Origin: Stictocephala bisonia
Taxonomy: Eukaryota; Arthropoda; Insecta; Hemiptera; Membracidae
Length of the DNA stretch: 64,000 nt
Reading direction: 5' to 3'
NCBI GenBank assembly: GCA_035578905.1
Contig: JAQJVL010000675.1
Span: forward strand, 186,001 to 250,000
The translations under genes and the position numbers were made by a program. This document shows positions 1 to 10,750 of the stretch, piece by piece. Every line of letters begins with the position of its first letter. The first letter of the stretch is position 1. The notes under the pieces are model-generated. The model was not told the origin of the DNA and did not search any database. It saw only the letters and a list, made by a program, of their open reading frames with translations.

Positions 1-810
1 TGATGCAAATGCCATTGTCTTCATGGCTTGGTGGATTAATCCGGGTTTCTCAACCAGTGAGTCATGATCCTTAGAGGGCTGGAGAAAGGGCCGGATGGGC
101 AAAGTATAAACGTACAAAATTAAAAATGTTTATTGTTAAAAATTAAATATACTACTAAACTGTTATTGCTATTTTTATTTTTAAAAGAAACTAACAAATT
201 GTATATGTTAATTTAAGAGTTCTAAACAAAATTTTTCTTAGATAAGTATGTTTAATTTGTTTTCAGCTTTCTGTCATGACAGTCTGATTCTTGCAGGAAC
301 AACTTGGTGATTGAAGATATCAGCTAAATTGACCATTGAAAGAACTGGAAAATTTAAGTTTATTATTTACCAAAACTCTACTATTTTTGACCTCCTCAAC
401 ATATTACCATGAAGTACCTATCGTACTTTGGTGTGAAATAGCAAATTAAGAATTTGAAGGCTTTCTAGGATTCATATTAAAATTACCGAATTAATGAAAT
501 TACTGCTAATATGACAATGAATGGAGAAAAAAATCTCAAAGTTATTATTACAATAATAATTATATTTTTATTGTGTTTAAACAAATTTGATAAATAATTG
601 ATTTGCTTGTGTTATCAATATTTCTTTAAAAAGACAAGTAACAACAAAAATTAATAATGAATATATAAATATACAGTATAATAAAAGTAACTAAATAAAT
701 TTATAAGATAGAATAATAATATGAAACCAATACTAATAAAGAGAAGGACCAATTGCATATAATTTAGATGAATCTGCTCTATGTTTTATGAAATGATAAA
801 ACCAACATTA
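1..810. other. AT-rich intronic sequence, nothing recognised
   Basis: This stretch lies upstream of the first visible NOA1 exon and is presumably intron. It is AT-rich with short homopolymer runs. I searched for the exon that should precede in NOA1, carrying the G-motif region ahead of the C-terminal domain, and did not find it, so it probably lies outside the window. Confidence 0.5.
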
Positions 811-960
811 AAAGGAAGTGTATCTAAAGGTAATTGGTTTGTATTTATGATAATAATACAGGAAAGACATAAGATGATCAGCATGAAAGGAAGTGTATAT
901 AAAGGTAATGGGTTTGTATTTATGATAATAATACAGGAAAGATATAAGATGATCAGCATG
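811..960. repeat. 75-bp tandem duplication, two copies
   Basis: Two adjacent 75-base units (811-885 and 886-960) start with aaaggaagtgtat and end with gatgatcagcatg, and differ at a few bases only. The open frame across them is a by-product of the duplication and is not supported as a gene. Confidence 0.85.
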
Positions 961-1090
961 AAATGAAATTATCATGTTTTTAAATTTTTTTTATTTCCTT
1001 TGTATGCTAACAGATTTTATAATTATGTGTGGTTAATATTCTTCAAGTTGAAATGGCTACCAAGAAAATAACTAATTTCTATTTTTTTAG

Positions 1091-1243
1091 ATAATCGATT
1101 TGCTTACAACAGAGGAGCTGATGCTCACCCTACCAAGAGAGCCAATGGTACCTCGCACTTTTCAAGTCTGGCCAGGACAGAGTCTACTGCTAGCAGGTCT
1201 GGGCCGCCTTGATTACATTGATGGACCTGCCAATTTGAAGCAA
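1091..1243 (+). CDS. NOA1: NOA1 internal exon (mitochondrial YqeH-type GTPase, C-terminal region)
   Basis: The exon is 51 codons, phase 0 at both ends. The acceptor is a T-run ending in tag at 1090 and the donor is caa|gtaaca. It encodes the start of the domain after the GTPase core: DLLTTEELMLTLPREP, then RTFQVWPGQSLLLAGLGRLD, the counterpart of the family's PG...GxGRxD block. NOA1 is a circularly permuted GTPase of the mitochondrial matrix that is needed for mitochondrial translation and ribosome assembly; that role is family knowledge. The permuted G motifs should lie in upstream exons not present here. The next exon is 11 kb downstream, beyond a LINE stack. Confidence 0.85.
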
Positions 1244-1697
1244 GTAACAATCTTTTAATTAGTCCAACATTTTGATGTGGTTAATGTGATAGGTCTACAA
1301 CTAAACAAAATTAAACTTAAAAAAAATATTTTTCTTGAAAGTTAAAGAATATTAATAGAAGCTGTTTTGTTCTGCATGCTTAGGACTTACCAATCATATC
1401 AGATTTGGAGAAACAATTTGGAGAGTGCAAAATTTTACCTCACCTTGGACAAAAAGAACTATGAGTAAATCATCTTACTTATGTATATGTTATAGACTTG
1501 GCTCTTGTTGAAATATGCTAGTAAATGGATATTAATAATAAGGCACTCTATGACTTGAATAATGGTTTGAATTATATTTAAAGTATAGTAAAATCAATAC
1601 GCCTATACTGTATAAAGTTCTAAAATAAAATGTCTAAGTAAATTACAGATTTACATTTCAATAAAAATACAATATTAGGTAATTTTAACAACATTTT
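1244..1697. other. NOA1 intron, no recognised feature
   Basis: AT-rich intron between the NOA1 donor and the 3' tail of LINE remnant B. I see no coding or repeat signature. Confidence 0.4.
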
Positions 1698-2068
1698 TCA
1701 AATCAAATCATTTATTAAGTCAGAAAACATATTTACATGCATTAGCCAAGTCACAATAAATGCAATACAATAAGCAATTATAAGGCTATAACTAGTTAAA
1801 CTGAAGCAGAAATATAACTTATTATTATTCTAAGTGCTCCAATACAATTTATTGGTGGCCAGTCTGGAATTCACGGGTGCTGTAACAACAAAGGTCAAGC
1901 AGGAGGCTCTTTAGTTGTTTCTTAAATTTTTAATGGTTTTCTCTAGTTTAAGAGGGAGCGGAAGGCAGTTATAAAGAGATACGCCATTGTAGAGGGTATG
2001 TCTTTCAAAGAAGGCTGTAAAATACTTTGGTACTCTTAAACTGTGATTGACACGAAGATTATAAGAGT
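1698..2068 (-). pseudogene. LINE B, 3' part: end of RT ORF and 3' UTR
   Basis: Read on minus, the first bases code for YNLRVNHSLRVPKYFTAFFE and LYNGVSLYNCLPLPLKLEKT, the standard C-terminal tail of CR1-like LINE ORF2 proteins. A frameshift and a stop near 1911 follow, then a 3' UTR and a short repeated tail (aaatcaaatcattt on +) at 1698. This is the missing 3' half of the fragment at 5599-6226. LINE C sits between the two halves, so B was there first. Confidence 0.75.
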
Positions 2069-2217
2069 TCAAGATTCAAGATTCAAAATATCTTTATTCA
2101 TTACATACATACAATTGAGTACATTGAATAGAGTCTGCTATAGCTATAAATATCTAAGTTAAAACACATTAATGTTGGTACTTATCATAAAATTCTTCAT
2201 AACTATAAACTGTGTTA

Positions 2218-5187
2218 TCAATTAAGAGATTTTAACTTTTTTCTAAATACATTTATGTTTTGTTCTTTTCTTATAAATTCTGGAACATACTTTAGAAACT
2301 TTGTCCCAATATAAATAGTTTTTTTTTCATAAAATTGCAAGCGGTGATAAGTGGGTTTGATATCATTTCTGCCTCTAGTATTATATGAGTGAACCCTATT
2401 CAGAGAAGATTCTTGAAAATGTGTTTTAAGGTACATTATAGTATCGAAAATATATTGACTATATACTGTCATAATGTTCAAACTTTTAAAATATTCCTTA
2501 ACTGAAACGTCATTCTTTAAATTTAGCATCTTTCTGATTGCCTTTTTTTGGCTTTTGAGAATTAAATCTAAATTTGATTTTTTTGTTGAGCCATATAGAC
2601 AGATACCATACGTTATATGAGAATGTATAAAAGAAAAATATATCATTCTCAATGTTGTGAGGTCACACAGTTTTGACATTTTTGAAATAGCATATAACCC
2701 GGAATTTATTTTAGATAACACTTTCTGAACATGTTTATTCCAGTTCAAATTTTCATCTATTATTAACCCTAAAAATGTTGTGCAGCTTTTTCTCTGAATT
2801 AGCTCATTGTCCAATGATAATTTTGATTCTTTATCAACTCTGTTTTTAGATGTTTTAAAGCAAACAAAATTTGTTTTTTTTATATTTAATTTAAGATTAT
2901 GAAAATTCAGAAATCGTTCAATATTACTTAATTCCATACTTGTTATCTTTTCAATTTCGTCTATAGAGTTCCCTGAAACTTTTAAATTTGCGTCATCTGC
3001 ATATAGACAAAGATTGTTTTTGGGCAACTTTTCTAAATTTAGAGAGAGATTTTTTAAGTAGCATACAAAGAGCAACGGGCCCAATATTGAGCCCTGGGGG
3101 ACTCCAAACTTGATGGGCTGCCAATCAGAGGTTATTTTTGAAACTTTATTTTTTTGAGTAGTATTTGTGATTTCTACAAACTGGTACCTGTTATCTAGGT
3201 ATGATTTGAACCAGCTTAATGAATTATTTGTAGCTCCCAGTAATTTTAATTTTTCAATTAGAATTGAATGTTTAACACTGTCAAAAGCTTTTGTCAGGTC
3301 CATAAAAATTCCAAAAGTATGTTCTCCTTTATCTACTGAATCTATAATACCATCAAGAAATTCTACTGCCGCTGTTACCACTGATCTGTTGCTACGGAAA
3401 CCATGTTGATTGTCATCTATAAGATCGTTAATTTCTAAAAAATCCCTTAATTGCCTATATACAATTTTTTCATATATTTTTGATATCACCGGCAATAACG
3501 AGACCGGTCGATAATTAGAAATGTTATCTTTACTATCCTTTTTATGTACTGGTACTACCTTAGAAACCTTTAGTTTGCCAGGAAAAATTGCTGATACAAA
3601 TGATGAATTAATTAAGTGTTCTAAAATGGGACTTAGTTGTGATTTGGCAACTTTAATTACAGAAATGGGAATTTCATCAAACCCACTTGATGACTTATCT
3701 TTAAGAGAGTCAATTACATTCTCAACCTCAGACCGAGTTACAGGCATTAAGCGAAATTGTGGTTTAATATAATTTGGGCTATCTTTATCTACCGATGTGC
3801 TTTCTGATGTGCTACTGATTTGTATACCGTTTAGATTGGGACTATCTCTATCTCTTATCACATTTACAAAATAATTATTAAATACATTACTTATATCTTT
3901 TGGGTTGGAGTATTTTTTACCTTCATATTCTATTGAAATATTATCTTGTATCTCTTGTTTTTTATTACCAACTTCTGAATTTATTAATTTCCAAACTGTT
4001 TTAGGAATGTTAAAAGAATTATTTAATTTACTCACAAAAAATTGTTTTTTTGCTTTTTCCAGGTTTTGTTTGTAATTTCTTACACCTTTTTTATATACAT
4101 TAAACATTTGGGAGTTCTTACAATTTTTTATTTCTTTTTTTAAGCGAATTAGATTATTTTTTTCTTCTTTTAATACTTGAGGTATCCAATTTCTACGAAG
4201 GTTGTTTTTTTTAACTTTTTTTTTTGGAAATACCTGATCAAAATAAAATTTAAATAAATTGAGAAACTTGTCATATTTTTCATGCACTTGAGCACAGTAT
4301 ACATCTCCCCAGTCCTCACGTTCAATGAGTTTAGAAAAAAGAAGCTTATTTTGCTGTGAGAAATTGCGGCATTCCTGAAAAGTAAAATTATCAGTTGTAG
4401 GTAATTTAGAAGGACAACAAAGCTCAAGCAATTGTCCATCGTGATCGGAAAGAAGTGTTATGACTCCCGATACTGATACTTCGTTTAACAGGTGTCTTTT
4501 TACAATAAAATTATCAATTGCTGTTTTGGTATTTTGAGTGATTCTAGTGGGAAAATTCACAAGGTATTGCATATTATGATTCTTTAACATATTTTTTAAC
4601 AAATCCCTTTTCTTTTTATCATTTTCAGTGTTGGCTAATACGTTTATATTAATATCTCCAACCCATATTATTGTTTTACATTTGTCATTTAAATAATCTA
4701 TAAGGTTACTTAACCTGTCCAGAAATACCTCTGTTGAAGAAGAGGGAGATCTATAAAGCCCTACTATCATAAACCTAAAATTATTTACATTGTAAACAGC
4801 AGCACAAAATTCAAACTGTTTCTCTTCCAGAATACAATCTACTAACTGCTGCGGCACAACCACCTGCCTCCCCTTCAACTCACTTTTGCTTAATATCATA
4901 ACCCCACCATTTTTAAATCTATTTCTACAAAAATGGGAATCAATATTATAATTATCAATATTTACTCTGTCCACTGCATCAGTTTTTGTGTTGTGTTCTG
5001 ACAAAATAACAATATGGGGTTGTAATTCCTCTAAAGTGGCTTGCAGTGGTTCAATTCTAGATTTTAGATGGAAGATATTTTGATGAAATATTCTTATTGT
5101 TTTGAACTGTTCATTACATTTTTTCGTTATGTGACCTGTAGAGTATTTGTTACAAATAAGTTTAAAGGGGAGGCAGGTGATTTATTC
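2218..5187 (-). CDS. LINE C ORF2: endonuclease-reverse transcriptase
   Basis: This single open frame of about 990 codons copies element RNA into DNA at a nicked target. The APE-type endonuclease begins with RIFHQN and ILSEHN, upstream of any ATG, and continues with YRSPSSS, VGDININ and LSDHDGQ. The RT has NYRPVSLLPVISKIYEK, GFRSNRS, FMDLTKAFDSV, VPQGSILGPLLF and the catalytic YADD. A C-terminal tail ending near FIRKEQN completes it. All key acidic residues seen are intact. The frame is open up to a TAA near 5187 and overlaps ORF1 by about 60 bases in the -1 frame. No ATG precedes the endonuclease, so expression probably depends on ORF1. Confidence 0.92.
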
Positions 5188-5594
5188 ATACATATGTTAT
5201 TACTATTTAAGACATCACTACCGGTACTTGCTTTGGTTTGACATTCACTATTAACCACCCTTACAATTTTGCTCTGCTTTTGCACATTACACTTTTCACA
5301 AACATTTGCTCTTGAACCTATAGGTGCATCTGGATCCTGGAATTGGTTTACCACAGCTGTTGTTTTCTCCATCAGAGCTGTCATTACAGTTCCCCCATTC
5401 CATTGCTGATGTGTCATAGTCTCGGAACCCTGAAATGCTGTACTCACTTGCGATTCATCAGAGTCAGAGTCACTATTTAAAAAAGTTGTTGACAAAGTCG
5501 ACAAGGGAGGAAAGTCATTCATGCTAGCTGCTACGAAAGACAAGTCATTTTCCCGAAGTGTTTCCTGTCCAATGATGGCCTCTTCACTATACAC
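5127..5594 (-). CDS. LINE C ORF1, 5'-truncated C-terminal part
   Basis: The 155 residues visible are Ser/Thr/Asp-rich (LNSDSDSDESQVS) and contain a CEKC pair and a second Cys further on. I do not recognise a fold, and the RNA-binding or PHD/esterase domains of the family would lie in the missing 5' part. The frame starts at a GTG created by truncation, so it has no real initiator. It ends at TAA 5127-5129, inside the start of ORF2. Its position directly before ORF2 in the -1 register is the main reason to call it ORF1. Confidence 0.65.
   Translation of the reverse strand: MYSEEAIIGQETLRENDLSFVAASMNDFPPLSTLSTTFLNSDSDSDESQVSTAFQGSETMTHQQWNGGTVMTALMEKTTAVVNQFQDPDAPIGSRANVCEKCNVQKQSKIVRVVNSECQTKASTGSDVLNSNNICMNKSPASPLNLFVTNTLQVT
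5160..5166 (-). promoter_or_regulatory. Possible -1 ribosomal frameshift heptamer T TTA AAC
   Basis: In the ORF1 frame the codons read CCT TTA AAC, so TTTAAAC has the X-XXY-YYZ layout needed for tandem slippage. After a -1 slip the ribosome reads TTT AAA CTT and enters ORF2, which is open from about 20 bases upstream. ORF1 stops 31 bases downstream. Only a weak AU-rich hairpin (TATTTG/CAAATA) follows at one base distance, so a stimulatory structure is not evident. Confidence 0.5.
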
Positions 5595-5598
5595 GTGG

Positions 5599-6226
5599 TT
5601 AATGAATGTAGAAAAGACAGGAAAATTTAATTCCTAAAGAAACCTTTAAATTCCTGAAGAATTCTTTACAGGATTGATGTTTTTTTAAGGAAAATACAAC
5701 TCTTATGGCTTTCTTTTGAAAACTGAATAAAAACGAGTTCTATGGCTTTCATTTTCCCATATGGGCACTTCGTAGGTGAGATAAGTGTAGACTAGGCCAT
5801 AATAAGCTAAAAGCAGAACATCACAATTTACAGTTTTAGCCAAATTTCTCAACATAAAAGTGCCCATGCTTACCTTTCTGGAGACATAATCTAAATGTGC
5901 ATGAAACTCTAAACCCTCATCCACTATCCCTAGAAAATGTACTTTTTCAGATGGGTAAATAATGATTTTATCTAAAATGACATTGAAAAGAGAATAGCAT
6001 TTATCATATCTATCCATTCCTCATTCGATAGTAGGTATTTAAACGTGTTAATATTGGCTTCATTAATCGTTCTGGATTCTATGAATGTGGCTTTGATCTG
6101 ATCTCTAATTGGATGGCAATAAATTATTGCAGTTTGAGCATAATGATCGGACAATTCTGAGGCGATTACTGAGCATTGCATATTCTTGTCTGAGGTAAAC
6201 ACATGATCAATCAAACTTTGACTAAT
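5599..6226 (-). pseudogene. LINE B, 5' part: endonuclease end fused by deletion to RT end
   Basis: The segment at 5972-6214 codes for IDHVFTS and SELSDHYAQTAI, the end of an APE endonuclease. The segment at 5703-6017 codes for VHFLGIVDEGLEFHAHLDYV and LAYYGLVYTYLTYEVPIW, the RT thumb and connection region. The palm and YADD are missing, so an internal deletion removed most of the RT. SCKEFFRNLK near 5640 continues the frame up to LINE C. At 6226 the sequence abuts the tail of LINE A, so A also inserted here or truncated B. Confidence 0.75.
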
Positions 6227-6639
6227 GAAATGAAATGAAAAACATCTTTATTTGATCAAGCGAAGTTGAGACTAAAAAGCCCCTTCTTCCACTTAACCTG
6301 ATACAAAAATAATTACAATTATAACAATTTTGTTTTTAAATATAGTAATTACAACTGAATAAAAGTAACAATAACTAATATAATACAAAAAATAATTAAT
6401 TATTCCTAATGTAAATAATATTAATAACCATAGTGAAATTATATATGTAATTACAAATATAAAAAATTAACATACTTAGAAAAAAATTATGAAATTCTTC
6501 TTACACACACTCTCTTCAACTGGATCACACGCTCATTCACACATTTATTAATTTAATAGCAAATAATAAAACTAAAAAAAAAAAATCCCTCATAAACAAC
6601 ATTCCTACGTAACCACCAGATGTGCGCCAAACACCACTG

Positions 6640-6995
6640 GCCATTATCGGACCTGCATGTCCCATTGGAGAAAGGCTTTTACCTCTGCTCTGAAGCGTTG
6701 ATACTTATCCATATTCCTCATACCATCTGGAAGGGAATTCCACAGATGGCAAGAATTTACTGTAAAGATTTATTGAATATTGAAGTTCTATGAGTAGGAA
6801 TACAAAGAAGCGAAGCATTCCTGCGTGTTTCCCGGACACTAACATGAGACATTAAGGTGAGTGAGAACTAGAGCCTTTACTAGCAACACTTTGACATTCA
6901 GTGGTAGGTAAAGTGCAAGTCGTTTCAAACTGTGTATGCCAAAAAATACTCTGTTACAAATTTCAGTTACCTGTTCAGCCCATCCCAAGGTACAT
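6640..6995 (-). pseudogene. LINE A ORF2 C-terminal part
   Basis: In short frames on minus I read WAEQVTEICNRVFFGIHSLK, LPLNVKVLLVKALVLTHL and, nearer the 3' end, WNSLPDGMRNMDKYQRFRAE. These are the thumb and tail blocks of a CR1-like RT. A frameshift lies at the Tigger insertion site and there are further stops, so it is not functional. Confidence 0.7.
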
Positions 6996-6997
6996 TA

Positions 6998-8484
6998 GAG
7001 TCTCAGTAATCCGGCCCTATATCGGGATTGGCATTGACAGATTACCGAAATTGCCGGATCAGTGGAGGTTGAGCAAAGGAAGTAAAATTTGCGAACGTAT
7101 TTAACATAAATGAACTTTATTATTACATAAGACAAGTTCTAATATCCTATAAAAACATATGATAACAATAAAGGTTAAAAACAATGTATAATACTCAATA
7201 GGAAAGTACATTGCACTTACGTACAAAAATACAAATGACAAACTTATACTAACTACGTACGTACTGAACTGTATTTTACATAATAAAAATCATGGAACCG
7301 TATGTAAAAAATAACTTGAATTTTTAATGTGCTTTGTCGTAATTTAATTATGACATTGGAAAAAACTTGTTATTGGTTTTTTTTTCTTGGTAGATTGAAA
7401 AAACTTTAAGACATTTTCCTGCGGTCTCGTTAAATATGCGTTTGAATGCGTTTGATTGATGGAATAAATTTGAATAAAACCAATCAGTGTAGAGAGTTTT
7501 TGTCATCCATCCCTTCAATTGGTTTTTGTACAGAATAGGCAAATTTACGCTTTTAAACGCTCAAGGGTGTTTTGATTTGCCTATTACAAGCAATTGCAGC
7601 TTGTGGGTACCACTGGCATTCGCACAAGGCATAAAAGTGAACCTATCTTTAGCCAATTTGTGACCTGGAGCAATAGCCTCTGTTCAGTGGACAAAAGATT
7701 TTTTTGGTAAAAGACGCCAAAACAACCCACTCTCATCTGCATTATAAATTTGCTCTGGCCCTAGGTTAATTTCTTCAACAATTTTCTTAAACTGTTCAAT
7801 AAAGGGTGCCACAGATTCAACGTCACATGAAAGTTTTTTGGCAGTTAAGGATAAAAATCGAATACCAAATCTTTTTTTGAATTCGTCTAGCCAACCGACA
7901 CTAGCACGAAAATCATCCTTTTTCATAGTTTTACAATAAAATAGTTTAGCATTTTCCATTAGAAGCTCACCTGATATTGGAGTGTCTCTGTTCCTCTCTT
8001 GCATGAACCATGCATAAAGTGCATCTTCCACTTGTGGAAACTCACCCGTTTTTAAAATCTTTCTTCCACAAACTTTGGAATCATTATTCTTGAAAAAAGA
8101 TTCAATCTGGTCCTTCTTCTTTTTTATGTTGTGGATAGTTGCACGTTCGACATTATACTCAGTGGCCAAATGCAATAACTTTTCACCCTTTTCCAATTGT
8201 TTCAATATTTTGTACTTTTTATTTAAGGTTAGTGTTATGTGTTTATGTTTCCCTGCCATTGAAAAGATAACAAGGAACTCACACTCACGTACAAAGACGC
8301 CACGCAAATAAACAAGATACAGTTGACCAGCCGTGTAAGCAGACAACAGTCATGCAATGTGTGTTTACTGCGTTTGTCTGTAGGTCACATGCCTGCAGCA
8401 ACATGAAAACTCCCCACCCCACGCCCTACCGAGTGCCGGATAACGGACGTTTCGGACTGGCGCAGGGCCGGATTACAGAGACAG
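6998..8484 (-). mobile_element. Tigger/pogo-type DNA transposon, 1487 bp, TA target duplication
   Basis: The + strand left end gagtctcagtaatccggccc and the inverse of the right end (ctgtctctgtaatccggccc) form a terminal inverted repeat of about 21 bases. TA flanks both ends (6996-6997 and 8485-8486). It splits the RT of LINE A. Inside is a single CENP-B/Jerky-like transposase frame on minus. The rest (6998-7347) is non-coding. Confidence 0.88.
7348..8259 (-). pseudogene. Tigger/pogo transposase, two in-frame TGA stops, truncated
   Basis: The start is the ATG at 8259 (MAGKHKH). Residues 8-55 form a Psq/CENP-B N-type HTH (LNKKYKILKQLEKGEKLLHL). A Tc5/CENP-B HTH follows (EDALYAWFMQERN). The DDE domain starts with IYNADESGLFW, which holds the first catalytic Asp. 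TGA stops come after SFVH (about 7683) and after GKSKHP (about 7563), yet the same frame reads on through PGHKLAKDRFTFMPCANASG to LYKNQLKGWMTKTLYTDWF. It ends before the second catalytic Asp. Both stops could be CGA to TGA changes. The protein would be inactive. Confidence 0.85.
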
Positions 8485-8486
8485 TA

Positions 8487-9290
8487 ATGGTAGTCCAAGG
8501 TTACGTATCTTATCACTGTATTCAAGTTCCTGGTTGTTGAGAATAATTTTCGGGATGTCATTGAAGTCAAGTTTGTTAAGAAGTTTGCTGTAACCAATTA
8601 TTATGACTTTGGTTTTATTTTCATTCAGTTTCAATCCATGGCAGAGGGCCCAAGAGCTATACTTCCCAAGACTACCGAAAGCTTCTCTAGTGAAATATTT
8701 TACCACATAGTTTAGGCCATTACAGATGAAAACTTGTTGGGAATGAAAGTGTCCTTAGAGAGATCAATATTGAAATCACCAATGTCAATAACATTTGAAT
8801 GGTTCTCTACTAGAGTATTAAAGCTCTCGTACATATATTCAAAGAACATATCAAATTCATTCGATGGAGGTCTGTAACCTGCTAGTAGTAGTAACTTGTG
8901 GCCATTATCAATCAAGTTTTGCTGACACTGCAGCTAACTCACATATCCCTTCAATTGAAAACCGGCCAGAGCTAATCTGATGACAATCAATTTCTGGTTG
9001 ACTCAAGATTGAAATACCTCCACCCTTTTTTTTGGGTTCTACAGAAGGACGAGACAAGTTTATATTTTCTAATAACGGTGCTCTCTATCTAGTAAGCTTT
9101 AAGAGCATGTTCGGTTAAGCACAGAATATCAGGTTCCTCCTCATCAAGAAAAACTTAAAGCAGATCCATCTTATTAGTCAACCCTCTGATATTTTGGTGA
9201 ATTAGTTTCAAGCTACTGGATTGGCCTACCCTAACATCCTGAGGTAGTTTACTCAAGGAATCCCTAGGAGTTTGACTGCTTCGCCTAAAA
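8487..9290 (-). pseudogene. LINE A ORF2 N-terminal part: endonuclease plus RT remnant
   Basis: On minus the endonuclease start reads KLIHQNIRGLTNKMDLL and DEEEPDILCLTEHALKAY. It has a stop inside and a frameshift at an A-run near 9030. It continues with LLLAGYRPPSNEFDMFFEYM and VIDIGDFNIDL (8712-8915). It then jumps straight to the RT block LKLNENKTKVIIIGYS (8487-8706), so the end of the endonuclease and the RT palm are deleted. The last codons are cut by the Tigger element. Confidence 0.75.
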
Positions 9291-9613
9291 AATGTTTGTT
9301 AATAATAAATGAATAATAATAAAAAATGAATTTATTTTCTCAATTTTCTACAAAATAACATTCATTATTAAACAAAATTCACCAAGTATACAAAAATAAC
9401 TAAAAAGAAGAACTGTCCAAGTTCGAACACTGTACTTGCCAAGACTGATGTCAACGTAACACTAAATATATAAAAGAAAAACAATATATATTTTTTTCAC
9501 AAAATAAAGGTTCGCCTTGTAGTTTGTGATTTATAAATATTTAAGATCTGTTATTTAATATTATACAGGATATTTAATATTTAAATAACAGGATATTTAT
9601 CTGTTATTTAATA

Positions 9614-10745
9614 TTATACTTCAAAGATTATTCTTAAGAAGCTTTCTTTATTTTTTATGTTTTGTTTATTAAGAGGATTAGCTAAATTAGTGTAGGACAA
9701 AATCAGGTCAGATAATCTTTGCTTGCCACGCCAGTTTAGATGTAGTCTATGTCTCGTGAAAAGCCCACAAGACAAATTGTCAGGAGGGACAAAAGTTACA
9801 TCCTTATAACAATCCGTTAACCCTTGAACATTTACATTGAAAACTAATTTGTTTAAAGAAGGGTTATCGTGTCTGAGTGGGTGGCCAACTAGGAGAACCC
9901 TGGGATCCGTAGTAGTCTTTAAAACATTGCCCAAATCCTCTTCAAAGCTATTACAGCGTCCGTTAACAATATTATTTGTGCCACATAAAATGATGATACC
10001 CCCTAAAATAAAATAAAATGATGGAGTGAGGAAAAAGTAGTAGATTGTTTCCTCACTCCATCTATCACATTCTCTATTTTTGAATTAGATTTAACCCATC
10101 CTACAACACTTGCTTTACTATCAATACTATTTGATATTATTTCAACAAGCCCTCGGCAAAGACTATAAGGAAAAAAGTGTAATTACAAACTTTTTTGAAT
10201 CGGCCAGAGGAAAAGTTTTCTGATCAGAAGGACAATCATTCCCAACAGTTTCATTATGGCTATTACAAACAGTTTTGTTATTAGATGACATCTCAGTGAC
10301 TACAAATTTATTTTTGTTCCTGAACTATTTTTATTTACATTTACTTTAAAAAGTTTCATTGCCCATTTTAAAGATGTAGGTTTTTTTTTAAAGAACAGTA
10401 AGTTTGACTTACAGAAGTTAAAGTGTAAATTGGCTAGTTTTCTTTTATTTTTGCTACTTCTAACAGTTTTCCATTCATTATCGCATCCCTTATCCAACCC
10501 ATTAAACAAAGACAAGTATTCCTGATCTCTTGGAGTCTGACTGGCCACTTCCCTTCCTACCCCACAAGAAGTGTAATTTTTGAGAGGTCCTTTTTAAGTT
10601 GAACTACTTTCTTTTTACAGCTACAAATATCAGCTTGAACTTCATAGTCAGTGATCTTCACAATGTTACTTTCTGTAAAGAAATATTATTAAATTTGGAA
10701 GTCATTTTGGATTCATTATGGACCAAAGCCAGTTGCGTATCCTTA
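9614..10745 (-). pseudogene. LINE A ORF1 with SGNH-esterase-like domain
   Basis: On minus this broken ORF1 shows three SGNH blocks in order: SLCRGLVEII (Ser block), GGIIILCGTNN (Asn block) and LFTRHRLHLNWRGKQRLSDL (His block). An esterase-like domain in ORF1 is established for CR1-group LINEs. The upstream part (10300-10745) encodes a charged region (EWKTVRSSKNKRKLAN and CKKKVVQLKKDLSK) of unclear fold. Frameshifts separate the pieces near 9960-10300 and 10550-10680, so it is a relic. Confidence 0.7.
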
Positions 10746-10750
10746 TGTAG

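Larger units (their letters stand above)
2069..5598 (-). mobile_element. LINE C: CR1-like non-LTR retrotransposon, 5'-truncated, ORF2 intact
   Basis: The 3' end is marked by a repeated 7-mer tail (ttcaaga on +, 2069-2085) directly after a tttatt signal, the usual CR1-group ending. The 5' end falls near 5598, where remnant B resumes, so only the C-terminal part of ORF1 remains. ORF2 is uninterrupted. C lies inside B and is the youngest LINE in the 1.7-10.7 kb stack. I see no target-site duplication, which is common in the CR1 group. Confidence 0.85.
6228..10750 (-). mobile_element. LINE A: degenerate two-ORF CR1-like element with Tigger insertion
   Basis: The 3' tail is a repeated atgaa motif (6228-6242), followed inward by a UTR, an RT C-terminus (6640-6995), an RT/endonuclease N-terminal portion (8487-9290) and an ORF1 with an esterase domain (9614-10745). 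The order is correct for one full-length minus-strand LINE. It carries many stops and an internal RT deletion. The same 3' end recurs at 42731. The 320 bases between the ORFs (9291-9613) are AT-rich and show nothing else. The 5' limit is approximate. Confidence 0.75.

Noticed and set aside
781..966. 61-codon gene with repeated peptide
   Set aside because: It results from a 75-base tandem duplication in AT-rich intron; no other support.
2218..5004. ATG-initiated ORF2 start at 5004
   Set aside because: The codon there is TTG, and conserved endonuclease residues (RIFHQN, ILSEHN) lie upstream in the same open frame.
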